DNA of 64,000 bases, taken from contig OW569384.1 of assembly GCA_937625935.1 (NCBI GenBank), positions 248,001 through 312,000 of the forward strand. The letters run 5' to 3'. Shown piece by piece: positions 11,204-19,533 of the stretch. The stretch is from Tetramitus jugosus (taxonomy: Eukaryota > Heterolobosea > Eutetramitea > Acrasida > Vahlkampfiidae). Positions within the stretch are counted from its first letter, which is position 1. Each line of letters begins with the position of its first letter. A program made the translations under genes and the position numbers. A model generated the notes under the pieces. It worked only from the letters and a program-made list of their open reading frames with translations, was not told where the DNA came from and did no database searches.

Positions 11204-12751
11204 TTATAGTATGTTACATAGAGAGAAGCCGTCTTCATTTCGATCGCGAGTCGTTCGTCTGTTGTTATTTGTAGAAGCTTTGGTATCAATAGGTTGTTTT
11301 CCACCAATGCTCTGAACTTCAATTTGTTCCATAATGGTGTCTCTTGCTTGAGCTGGTGCGGTTGTACTGTTTGGCTTTGGTTGTGATGCAATAGGAGTCA
11401 TATTCAGACTATTGTATACTTGCTCATTCCATTCTGGTGCATGTTTGGGATATTCGAACATTGTCACCTTACCCAAACTCTGACCGGCAATCTGGCTCTC
11501 TGCAGGAATCTCAGTTGGGACTTTTTGATGATAGACCATGGAATTTTCTGATTGAAACTTGCTCTTGTACCTTGACAAGAGACCAGATAGAAACTTTGTT
11601 CTTGCTTCAATGGTCTGTTTGTATGGTTTCAACTCGGCCTGATTCACAACTTTCTTTTCGAGCTCTTCCAATTTACTATTCAGCGATTCAGCGTGATTCA
11701 CGTATGCGAGTGCCACTCCATTCTCATCTTCCTTATTAAAGCTCACTGCTGCATAAACATGAAACAGTGCATCATAGTACTGTGCCTTGTAGTGCAGAAC
11801 AGTAAACCATGCGGCAGATTCATTTGATGGCGCAAAGCAATTATATGCCGTCTCATACTTTTCTACAACATTCTTTGCAACCTTGGCAACCAACTGTGGC
11901 TTGTCATCCAGTTTCTCCAAGCTAACAAGCAGTGCCATCTCTTGCGCTTCAGCCAATGTTGCTTGCAACAGAATGTAGACAACGTTTTGCTTTCCAATCA
12001 TTGTCAAGAAGAAGGGCAGTGCTGGCACATGATTCAAATCCAACTCCTGTGTTAAGTGATTAGCAAATTGCAAGACACTCGATGCTTTTAGCAACAGTTG
12101 ATACGCTCGTTTCACATTATACGATTGCTCTGTTCGCAACACATGATTCTCAGCCACCGTTTTCAATTTGATTGCATATGCGACACACATGCAAATAACC
12201 TCCCACAACGTATCTGAAACAACTGCCTTGGTCTTATTCAACGTCCACACGTATTGAATGGAAGAACGAAACTTGGAATACTGTGTGACAAGTGATGGCG
12301 CACTTGCATCACCTGTTTTCTCCTCCTGTTGATTGTTCTCATCAGAATTATTCTTGGTCCTGACCAACGTGGATGGACCTTGTAGGGCAGAACTAATCTC
12401 CACTGGAGAAGCAATTGCTTCACCAGTCGTTTCCATGGTACTCTCCTCAGCCGTTCCGGAACTGACAACTGGATAAATGAAACCATAGAGCAATGAAAAG
12501 TATCGATTCAACAACTTTTCGAGATCTTCCTCCATACTTGTACTCGAGCTTGTTGTCGATGCTGACATTTCCTTGTTGAGCGGCATCAAACGAGAGATCA
12601 ATTGATCTCTTGCGATTGTGAGCTCATTAACAACAGGAGTGTTGGTGGCATTCTTGTTTGCAAATTGAAGCTTTGAAGATGTTTCCAAATGAGCAGAGAA
12701 TGGTTGAATCAACAGCAGGGATGGGATCAGATTTTGAGACAAGAAGGCCAT
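11204..12751 (-). CDS. BRO1-domain protein, BROX-like, C-terminal CaaX
   Basis: 515-residue protein made almost entirely of a BRO1 domain, the banana-shaped fold that binds ESCRT-III (CHMP4/Snf7). Middle helices are recognisable (NVKRAYQLLLKASSVLQFA, and FAPSNESAAWFTVLHYKAQYYDALFHV region). There is no V domain or proline tail as in ALIX. The C-terminus is SLCNIL, a CaaX box with X=Leu, which predicts geranylgeranylation; human BROX is likewise a BRO1 domain with a CaaX end. So it likely acts on endosomal or nuclear membranes in ESCRT work. Residues ~60-135 are a low-complexity Ser/Thr/Glu insert. ATG at 12749-12751. The NEK gene follows on the same strand. Confidence 0.82.
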   Translation of the reverse strand: MAFLSQNLIPSLLLIQPFSAHLETSSKLQFANKNATNTPVVNELTIARDQLISRLMPLNKEMSASTTSSSTSMEEDLEKLLNRYFSLLYGFIYPVVSSGTAEESTMETTGEAIASPVEISSALQGPSTLVRTKNNSDENNQQEEKTGDASAPSLVTQYSKFRSSIQYVWTLNKTKAVVSDTLWEVICMCVAYAIKLKTVAENHVLRTEQSYNVKRAYQLLLKASSVLQFANHLTQELDLNHVPALPFFLTMIGKQNVVYILLQATLAEAQEMALLVSLEKLDDKPQLVAKVAKNVVEKYETAYNCFAPSNESAAWFTVLHYKAQYYDALFHVYAAVSFNKEDENGVALAYVNHAESLNSKLEELEKKVVNQAELKPYKQTIEARTKFLSGLLSRYKSKFQSENSMVYHQKVPTEIPAESQIAGQSLGKVTMFEYPKHAPEWNEQVYNSLNMTPIASQPKPNSTTAPAQARDTIMEQIEVQSIGGKQPIDTKASTNNNRRTTRDRNEDGFSLCNIL

Positions 12752-12872
12752 CTTTTTTCTATCTTGTTGTGTTTTTCAAGTCAGACGAAGGTGACTTCGA
12801 TTTTGATGTTCGAAACTGGATCTGGAAAAGTTTCTCCGAGTTCGTTAAAATTTACAGTTATTTTTGCTTCTT

Positions 12873-14399
12873 TTATGCTAAAGATGTGTTGGAGTGCATG
12901 TGGGCATTGTAACCGAGCTTTGTACCAATATTTTTGAGAAGCATCACTTTTTGTTCAGTCATGTGTTCGATTGCACTCTTCACTCCTTCTCTGCCCATTC
13001 CAGATTCCTTTGTGCCTCCATAAGGCATGGCATCCACGCGCAAAGATGGTACGTCACCCACAATCAATCCTCCCACATGCAAGTGATCAAATGCATAGAA
13101 AGCTTTCTGCATGGAATCAGTGAATAGACCTGCTTGTAAACCGTACTTGCTCTCGTTGATTCGATCGCACAATACTCTAAAGTCAGAGTAGGCTTCCAAA
13201 ACCATCACTGGAGCAAACACTTCCTCGCTATACACACTACAATCGGAAGGAACTCCTTCTAAAATGGTCGGTCCCATCATACTTCCCTCTCTCTTGCCTC
13301 CGAATAGAAGAGTTGCTCCTCTGTCAACAGCTTCCTTGACCCAACTCTCGGCCCTTTCAGCAGCCTTTTCAGTGATCATTGGCCCAATAAAGGTTCCTTC
13401 GTCCAGCGGGTCACCCACTTTGAGAGCACTTGCTCTATGAATCAATAACTTGGCAAATTCACCATAAATGTTCTCCTGAATGAACACTCGTTGAACACTG
13501 ATGCAACTCTGGCCCGATTGATAAAATCCACCATAAATGACACGGTCAGCCACTGCTTTCATGATATGCTTCTGATCTTCATCAATAATACAAGCAGCAT
13601 TGCCTCCGAGTTCGAGAACAACTTGCTTCTTTTCCGACTTTTTCATGAGATCCCATCCACTTGTTCCACTACCAGTAAAAGTCAATAGCTTGACACGTGG
13701 ATCAGTGGTAAACACCTCTGATGCATCCTCTCTATCACAAGGAAGAATAGAGAAAGAACCAACAGGAAGACTCGACTTGCTCAAAATATCACCCAACATG
13801 AGAGCACTGATAGGTGTACTGGATGAAGGTTTAAGAACAAAGGGACAACCGGAAGCGATCGCAGGAGCAATCTTGTGAGCCACGAGATTCATTGGAAAGT
13901 TGAAGGGACTAATCATAGCGACTACACCAATGGGAAAGCGACGTGTCAGGAACGAAATTCCTTCGTTCATCTCTGATGTGTCATAATCTCCACTCTCTCC
14001 GAATATTCTTGTTGTTTCCTCCGCGGCCAACTGAAAAGTTTCTATAAAACGTTTCACTTCACCACGAGCTTGAGTAATGGGTTTGCCTGCTTCGAGACTC
14101 AAAACGATGGAAAACTCTTCGAACATGTCCTCGACATTATCAATTACAAATTGAAGAATTTCTTTTCGTCTGTAGTGAGGTAGTTGAGCCATGTTGTGCT
14201 TTGCTTCCTCTGCCAATTCAATAGCTTTGATCACATGGTCTTTGGTGGCTTTGTGAACCTGGGTAACTTGTTTGCCAGTAAACTTGTCGGTTACTCCTAA
14301 CAATTCACTGTCTTTTTGGGAGTGAACTGGGAGACAACCCAGATAAAATGGGTAGGTTTGTTCGATGAAATCAAATGTGGCTTCTCTTGGTGCGTTCAT
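12873..14399 (-). CDS. NAD(P)-dependent aldehyde dehydrogenase
   Basis: 508-residue ALDH-superfamily enzyme. Visible landmarks: SPFNFP with Asn167 (oxyanion), the nucleotide-site FTGSGTSG near 241-248, general-base Glu263 in ELGGN, and nucleophile Cys299 in GQSCIS. The GQSCISVQR block resembles lactaldehyde/phosphonoacetaldehyde and non-phosphorylating GAPDH-type ALDHs more than mitochondrial ALDH2, and such members are common in bacteria. A bacterial origin is possible, but a tree is required to claim it. No clear targeting peptide, so cytosolic action is likely. ATG at 14397-14399; single exon; 121 bp from the BROX-like start. The physiological aldehyde cannot be told. Confidence 0.88.
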   Translation of the reverse strand: MNAPREATFDFIEQTYPFYLGCLPVHSQKDSELLGVTDKFTGKQVTQVHKATKDHVIKAIELAEEAKHNMAQLPHYRRKEILQFVIDNVEDMFEEFSIVLSLEAGKPITQARGEVKRFIETFQLAAEETTRIFGESGDYDTSEMNEGISFLTRRFPIGVVAMISPFNFPMNLVAHKIAPAIASGCPFVLKPSSSTPISALMLGDILSKSSLPVGSFSILPCDREDASEVFTTDPRVKLLTFTGSGTSGWDLMKKSEKKQVVLELGGNAACIIDEDQKHIMKAVADRVIYGGFYQSGQSCISVQRVFIQENIYGEFAKLLIHRASALKVGDPLDEGTFIGPMITEKAAERAESWVKEAVDRGATLLFGGKREGSMMGPTILEGVPSDCSVYSEEVFAPVMVLEAYSDFRVLCDRINESKYGLQAGLFTDSMQKAFYAFDHLHVGGLIVGDVPSLRVDAMPYGGTKESGMGREGVKSAIEHMTEQKVMLLKNIGTKLGYNAHMHSNTSLA

Positions 14400-14486
14400 T
14401 TGTTGAGTATGATGATCACAGACTTCTAAAGATCAGAGGGTTTTATTTTGTATTCAATCCAGCAAATTGAAGGATTTACAAAAATA

Positions 14487-16538
14487 TCAAAGGCAAATTG
14501 TTGAGATCGTCAAGATTGCCCTACGATCGCTCGAATAATGGGAGATTCTCTTGTTGTTTCCGTTCTTTTTCTTGTTTCTGGGTGGGTTTGAAGCAATGTA
14601 CTCTCTCCTGATAGCGTTCTGCATGGCTGTGTTGAGCAAAGTATTGACGACCGAAAGATCCTTTGTTTCCTCAGAATACTCCACATACGCGAAATAGTCA
14701 CAATAGGATTTCACATTCATGATGCCAAAGATTTCCTCTTGTAAAATTCGTTGTAGTTCTTCTGAAGGCTTTCCATATCTGAAGTCATATTCCGCTGCAG
14801 TTTCTTTGAGGGTGCTGTGCCTTCTTACCACCTTTGTGAGGAAGAACTTGTGGAACATGATGAGTCGAGCACTGACATGGCTCACAGAGAAACAATCACT
14901 CATTCTCTTTTCAACATTAAGCTTTGACAAGCTCGTAATGGATTTCGGAAACTTCAGAGAGATCCACAATGAATTCCGGTCCAAAGTTTCAGTGACCACA
15001 GCTTGTTTCACATCATCCCAAGTGTAATCTGACACAGATAGCAATGGTAAGAATTCACCAAGATTTGGTTTCACTGACTTGTGTCGATTCTCTTCTGAGC
15101 TCATGAAGTTTTCAACAACTCCATTGATTGCACCGAGAACATTTGGATAAGTGTCCACCAGATAGATGAGCCATCGATGGAATGCACAATATCCCTCCAG
15201 AGCAACAAAAGAAGCATGAAGCTCACCCTTCATGATCTCAACAACCATTGATGACATCAGTTTGCACAAAAGATCAATCAAGAGATTCAACCAATTGTTT
15301 GAAACTCCTTCAACTTTGATTCCAGAGTAAATCTCAGTGACTGCCTTCTCCAAGTATGGAATGGCCTTGGTTTCTGCATGTGACTTGTTGATGTACAATG
15401 GGAAGAAGTAAGTGAATTTCTGATGCCAGACACTGTGTCTCAATCCATGGCTGTATGCTTCGAGTGAGATGATATCAAGAGGTGATGTTACTGTTTGAAG
15501 AATTCCTTGTTTTGTAAATTCCAAGTTGATACCATAACCAAGAAGAGCCTCTTCAGAGTCCTTCTTCGTGTGGAAACAGCAACACTCGATTGCTTCTTTC
15601 AGCAGTGGCATCTTGGATGCTGAATTCCATTGTTGGCAGACTGCAGATGTCTTCTCCAGATCAATAATAGATAAAAATGAGAAAGTAGTGGCCAAGCACT
15701 CTAATGGCATCTCCTTTAATAGGATTCGGACCCTTTCTTCTTCTCTTTCATTTTTAACTATTCGGATATTTAAACTCTCAATCTGTGGTTCAATTTCCTC
15801 CACAACTTCCTGATTTCTGGGTGTTGTCGACACTTTCCAATGCACTTGTCTGGGATAGACTCTATTCTCATTTACGTGATGTCCACAAACTGTGCAATGG
15901 TATTTCCATGAAGCTTCTATGTCCTCCTCTGGGTTAAACTTTTTCGAGTAATGGTCAATATGTTCTCTTCCTAAGAAAAAGACTTGCAATTGTCTGAGAA
16001 TGGATAACACGGTGTAAGCAGATGTCCAAGCCCCAAAGTAGTGTTGGCCTCTATATGGCTGCAACATATCCAAGCATAAACCCTCCCCAAATACGTGGGA
16101 GTGATGAACACGATTCTTCAAACGGACAATTGGAGGAGAAGAGGGATAGTTATCTGGGAACGTGAGGACAACATGAAACACTGCACCGTGATAAGGTGAG
16201 TCAGCAGGTGCCAAAATGTTGCAATGCCACAGAAACAAGTTGTCATCGATGGGCTCAGCAGCGATGGTGTCCAAATCGGCCAAACGAACCTCCTTGTAGT
16301 CTCTCATGAGTCTTTTGAGAGCAGACTCCTTGATCTGGTCTTTATACTGCTCCGAATCGGAGACATTGGAGTTATGATTCATGACTTTGTTTTCTCCTCC
16401 AACCCTGGGAATTTGGATGAAAATTTCAATGACTCCCCGAAGTTGCACTTGAAGTTTCACATCTGGCACTTTACAGCTAAATTTTGCGGGGAAATGGAAG
16501 TTTTGCAACTGATCAACCGTAGCTAATGGGTTCGACAT
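14487..16538 (-). CDS. E2 (UBC)-F-box fusion protein, copy 1
   Basis: 683-residue protein joining an N-terminal ubiquitin-conjugating domain (~68-215) to an F-box (~277-312) and a long helical C-terminal region. The E2 part has YPSSPPxVxL and the active-site block GLCLDML with Cys155; the usual HPN tripeptide before it reads HSH. A CxxC...HH patch (CTVCGHH, ~215-221) follows. The F-box reads MPLECLATTFSFL..DLEKTSAVCQQW. By family knowledge, F-boxes bind SKP1 in SCF ligases, so the fusion would carry its own E2. The longest ATG frame is given, but Met53 (16380-16382) aligns exactly with the start of the paralogue at 19534-21471 and may be the true start. A ~700 bp block is nearly identical to that paralogue. 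Confidence 0.8.
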   Translation of the reverse strand: MSNPLATVDQLQNFHFPAKFSCKVPDVKLQVQLRGVIEIFIQIPRVGGENKVMNHNSNVSDSEQYKDQIKESALKRLMRDYKEVRLADLDTIAAEPIDDNLFLWHCNILAPADSPYHGAVFHVVLTFPDNYPSSPPIVRLKNRVHHSHVFGEGLCLDMLQPYRGQHYFGAWTSAYTVLSILRQLQVFFLGREHIDHYSKKFNPEEDIEASWKYHCTVCGHHVNENRVYPRQVHWKVSTTPRNQEVVEEIEPQIESLNIRIVKNEREEERVRILLKEMPLECLATTFSFLSIIDLEKTSAVCQQWNSASKMPLLKEAIECCCFHTKKDSEEALLGYGINLEFTKQGILQTVTSPLDIISLEAYSHGLRHSVWHQKFTYFFPLYINKSHAETKAIPYLEKAVTEIYSGIKVEGVSNNWLNLLIDLLCKLMSSMVVEIMKGELHASFVALEGYCAFHRWLIYLVDTYPNVLGAINGVVENFMSSEENRHKSVKPNLGEFLPLLSVSDYTWDDVKQAVVTETLDRNSLWISLKFPKSITSLSKLNVEKRMSDCFSVSHVSARLIMFHKFFLTKVVRRHSTLKETAAEYDFRYGKPSEELQRILQEEIFGIMNVKSYCDYFAYVEYSEETKDLSVVNTLLNTAMQNAIRREYIASNPPRNKKKNGNNKRISHYSSDRRAILTISTICL

Positions 16539-16570
16539 GTGGGAACAAATCCTTTGACAGAAGAGAAGAA

Positions 16571-16610
16571 ACTAAGTTGGTTGGGGGCTCATGAGTCGGC
16601 CCCACAACCA
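16571..16610 (-). promoter_or_regulatory. inverted repeat upstream of E2-F-box copy 1
   Basis: GGTTGGGGGC (16580-16589) and GCCCCACAACC pair as a ~9 bp stem with a one-base bulge and short loop, in the leader or promoter of the E2-F-box gene. A TAAGTTGGT core here recurs upstream of the second copy at about 21605-21613. Function unknown; it may only reflect common descent of the two upstream regions. Confidence 0.3.
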
Positions 16611-16802
16611 AAAGTGGTTTTATCCAGCTGAGCCAGTCAACACAAGTCATCGATTGATGTCTCCATCTTTTTTGGAGGATAACACTATCCATGCCGAGAG
16701 TACTTTATTGGCTTTTCCTCGTTTGGATTGGTAACATACCTGTTGAACAGAATCCCCCTGAAAAATTCAAGAAAAATCTCGAGGGCCCTCCATGGTATGC
16801 AC

Positions 16803-16809
16803 TATAAAT
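16803..16809 (+). promoter_or_regulatory. TATA-like element of secreted-protein gene
   Basis: TATAAAT lies about 50 bp before the ATG at 16858 in the 319 bp divergent region between the E2-F-box gene and the secreted-protein gene. Position suggests a core promoter with a very short leader. No transcription start evidence. Confidence 0.4.
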
Positions 16810-16857
16810 TCAAAGGATGTTGGCCTTCCACAGCACAACAAAACAATACAACACATA

Positions 16858-17646
16858 ATGAAAGCCTTCATCGTCTTTATTGCCATTGCTTGCTTGGTTT
16901 CTCTCTGCTATGCACAGAACTCCATGAACTTTATCTCCAGTGTTAACTCAAGAACCATCACCGGCACAATCTCCTATGCAGGAGGCAGTACTGTTGTCCA
17001 GGTTGATGATGGGTTCGATTCCTATACCAGCACACAAGCACGTCCTCAATCTGAATGGGATCTCATCAAGAGTTACATTCAGTCCAATTCTCCAACTACT
17101 ACCACTGTTGTTTCGACTGGGGTTCTCAAAATTACTTTTACACACAATACTGTCGGAACGTTGGATTACACCCAAAATGTTAACCTTGTTGTAGTTGACA
17201 CCAACACCAAGATTCAAGAGCTGTATGACCTTGTTCTAAACATGCATCAGAGAGATACCCACAACTGGGCTTTGCCTGTCCATGGTTCCCAATCTGTTGC
17301 CTGGAGCTCAAACAAGTATAGTGAAGATGGCGTGATGACTAATGCAATGAATGGATACATTGATAGAACTCCAGTAACCATGGGTGCCACTAACGCAGTT
17401 TCTTTCTCAAAGTTGATCACTATCGCACGCATCAGAGTGTATGCCACTCAGTATACATCAAGTGTAACACTCTACTCTAGCCCTGCAGATAATACTCAGG
17501 CCACATCTTCTGTTGCTACATTCACTAATATTCAACCAGGATGGAATGACTTGACCAGTCCAATTCCAGGAGGTCTTCTTACAGTCGCAAAGAATATCAG
17601 ACTCAGTGCATTCCCATTCTCAGCAATTGAGGTTTACACCTTGTAA
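16858..17646 (+). CDS. secreted protein with signal peptide, unknown function
   Basis: 262 residues from the ATG at 16858 (the frame is open 22 codons further upstream but this ATG begins a textbook signal peptide: MKAFIVFIAIACLVSLCYA, cleavage likely before QNS). The mature part is Ser/Thr-rich beta-type sequence with almost no cysteine. The C-terminal ~130 residues (from SVAWSSNKYSEDG to SAIEVYTL) look like a small beta-sandwich of discoidin/F5-8C type, a galactose-binding-like fold, but I cannot confirm that. No transmembrane segment or ER-retention signal follows, so export or a lysosomal/vacuolar destination is likely. It lies between the two E2-F-box paralogues. Confidence 0.75.
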   Translation: MKAFIVFIAIACLVSLCYAQNSMNFISSVNSRTITGTISYAGGSTVVQVDDGFDSYTSTQARPQSEWDLIKSYIQSNSPTTTTVVSTGVLKITFTHNTVGTLDYTQNVNLVVVDTNTKIQELYDLVLNMHQRDTHNWALPVHGSQSVAWSSNKYSEDGVMTNAMNGYIDRTPVTMGATNAVSFSKLITIARIRVYATQYTSSVTLYSSPADNTQATSSVATFTNIQPGWNDLTSPIPGGLLTVAKNIRLSAFPFSAIEVYTL

Positions 17647-17822
17647 TAAATTCTATTCGAGTTCACTTTCTTCCTATTGTCCCAAAGATTGCTGCGAAAA
17701 CTTTTAATCCCACCGTCTACAATGCGTTCTGAAATTGCCTTGGGCTCACATTAACCTGGGGCAACTTTCTAATTCAATCTGACCAAAACCAAAAGTGTCA
17801 ACAAAAAACAAACAAACCTCCA

Positions 17823-19346
17823 ATGACAACAACATCCAACACAACCATTGATCATCCTCAATCACCACCACCAAACCAAAAGCTCTCATTTGACCAAGGA
17901 TTTTACACTTCTGTCAGAGCCATTCAACTCTTGCGTCAACAGCACCAAAGAACCATCTTTGTAGCAGTGGCAGGGCCATCAGGATCAGGCAAAACAACGT
18001 TGGCACTCAAGATTGCCAAAATTATGCCAGGTACACTTGTCATTTCACTTGATAATTACTTGGATGCGACAAGGATAGTAATTGACCGAAATTTTGATGA
18101 TGATCGACTGGTTGACTTTGATTTATTGATCAAGAATGTCAAGGACCTAAAGTCTGGTCGTTCAACGGAAATGCCCCTCTATGATTTCCGAAAATCCGGT
18201 CGTTATGCTTACAAAAAAATTGATCCACCAGAGTCTAACGTTGTGTTAATCGAAGGCATTCATGCGTTGAATGCGAACATTGTTCCGTTGATTGATTTGA
18301 AGATTTCGGTGAGTGGTGGAGTTCACTATGATTTGGTGAAGCGTGTGTTGAGAGATATTCAGAGAACTTGGAGAGATGCATCGGCTGTGCTCAGTCAGAT
18401 TACGGACACGGTGTATCCAATGTACAAGGCATTTATTGAACCGTCGTTGCGCATGGCAGATATTCAGATTGTAAACACGTTTAATCCGTTTAGTGGACTG
18501 TTGAGTCCTGATTACATGTTGAAATCAGTCATCAATGACGGGCAGAGTGATAAGAAGAATGCTGATGACGAAACAAAGAGCAATTACAGAGAACGAATCG
18601 AGAGAGTTGTTGCCATTTTGAGAGCACAAAAGTCCATTGGAACATTGACCACAACGAACGTCATTAAATCATCGAGCGAGGATTTGTCTGCAAGGATGAC
18701 TGAGCAAATGAATCTATTGACACCAGCTGAGCCGACAAGAATTGAAAATTACATTGATATTTTCTTGTTGCCACCCGAGCAGGAAGAGAGCTACGAGAAT
18801 GATACCAATGGTGAAGAGAATGATGAGGAGGAAGAAGAAGTAGTGGAGGAATCAGAGTACGAAAAGAGTGCAAATAAGGGTCGCGTTACTGTTGGTCGGA
18901 ATGACGGTAATACGAGTAGTGTGAATGGACCGACTGTGAGAGACTCGACACAATATATTAGAGTGCGAAACAATAATGGAAAGTATTGGGCATTGTTTTC
19001 GGAGTCATTGAGAGAAGGAAGGTTCATCATTACGCCACATATGGAGTTTTTGATCGATGTGAAGACATTGGGAGGTCTCATGGCATTGGGTTACAAAGTG
19101 GATGCAATTTTGAATCGTAGCAGCATTGTATACGATGTGTTTGAGGACAATAGTCTCACTCTGGTGATCGATAATGTGGAGCAAGTGAACCAAACCTACT
19201 TGCAAATCAAGGGAAGTGATCAGGACTTGGTGGCCAGAGTGGCAAGCATGCTGAGCATTAAGAATTTTGTAACCGACCCCTACATTGAAATCTTCCACAA
19301 GCAGCAACAGAATCAAAAGTCGTCCCTCCTTCAGAGTAGATTGTAA
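17823..19346 (+). CDS. uridine-kinase/CYTH fusion (TTM1/2-like)
   Basis: 507 residues. The N-terminal half is a P-loop uridine-kinase-like domain: GPSGSGKT at 51-58, SLDNY, FDDDRLVDFD, PLYDF, and VHYDLVKRVLRDIQRT. The C-terminal half (~300-480) is a CYTH/triphosphate-tunnel domain, with LGGLMALGYKV and the strand YIDIFLLPP where the ExExK signature usually lies. The same order and wording occur in plant TTM1/TTM2, which hydrolyse pyrophosphate. Plant proteins continue into a coiled coil and a C-terminal membrane anchor; this one stops soon after CYTH. An acidic Glu-rich spacer (~327-350) separates the strand from the rest of the tunnel. Reaction is inferred from the plant family. ATG at 17823. 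Confidence 0.87.
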   Translation: MTTTSNTTIDHPQSPPPNQKLSFDQGFYTSVRAIQLLRQQHQRTIFVAVAGPSGSGKTTLALKIAKIMPGTLVISLDNYLDATRIVIDRNFDDDRLVDFDLLIKNVKDLKSGRSTEMPLYDFRKSGRYAYKKIDPPESNVVLIEGIHALNANIVPLIDLKISVSGGVHYDLVKRVLRDIQRTWRDASAVLSQITDTVYPMYKAFIEPSLRMADIQIVNTFNPFSGLLSPDYMLKSVINDGQSDKKNADDETKSNYRERIERVVAILRAQKSIGTLTTTNVIKSSSEDLSARMTEQMNLLTPAEPTRIENYIDIFLLPPEQEESYENDTNGEENDEEEEEVVEESEYEKSANKGRVTVGRNDGNTSSVNGPTVRDSTQYIRVRNNNGKYWALFSESLREGRFIITPHMEFLIDVKTLGGLMALGYKVDAILNRSSIVYDVFEDNSLTLVIDNVEQVNQTYLQIKGSDQDLVARVASMLSIKNFVTDPYIEIFHKQQQNQKSSLLQSRL

Positions 19347-19533
19347 GTTACAAATGATAAGGTAGGTACATTCTTTTACTGTATTCCAAATATAAATGTG
19401 GCAGTGTAAGCTTTATGCACAAATGTTTCTCTTTTGCGTATTCCATAGATTGAAAATTTCGAGTATTCGTGTTTATGGCAAATTGTAATAATTGTTGAGA
19501 TCATCCTATATCCAATCGCAACAATTATTATAA

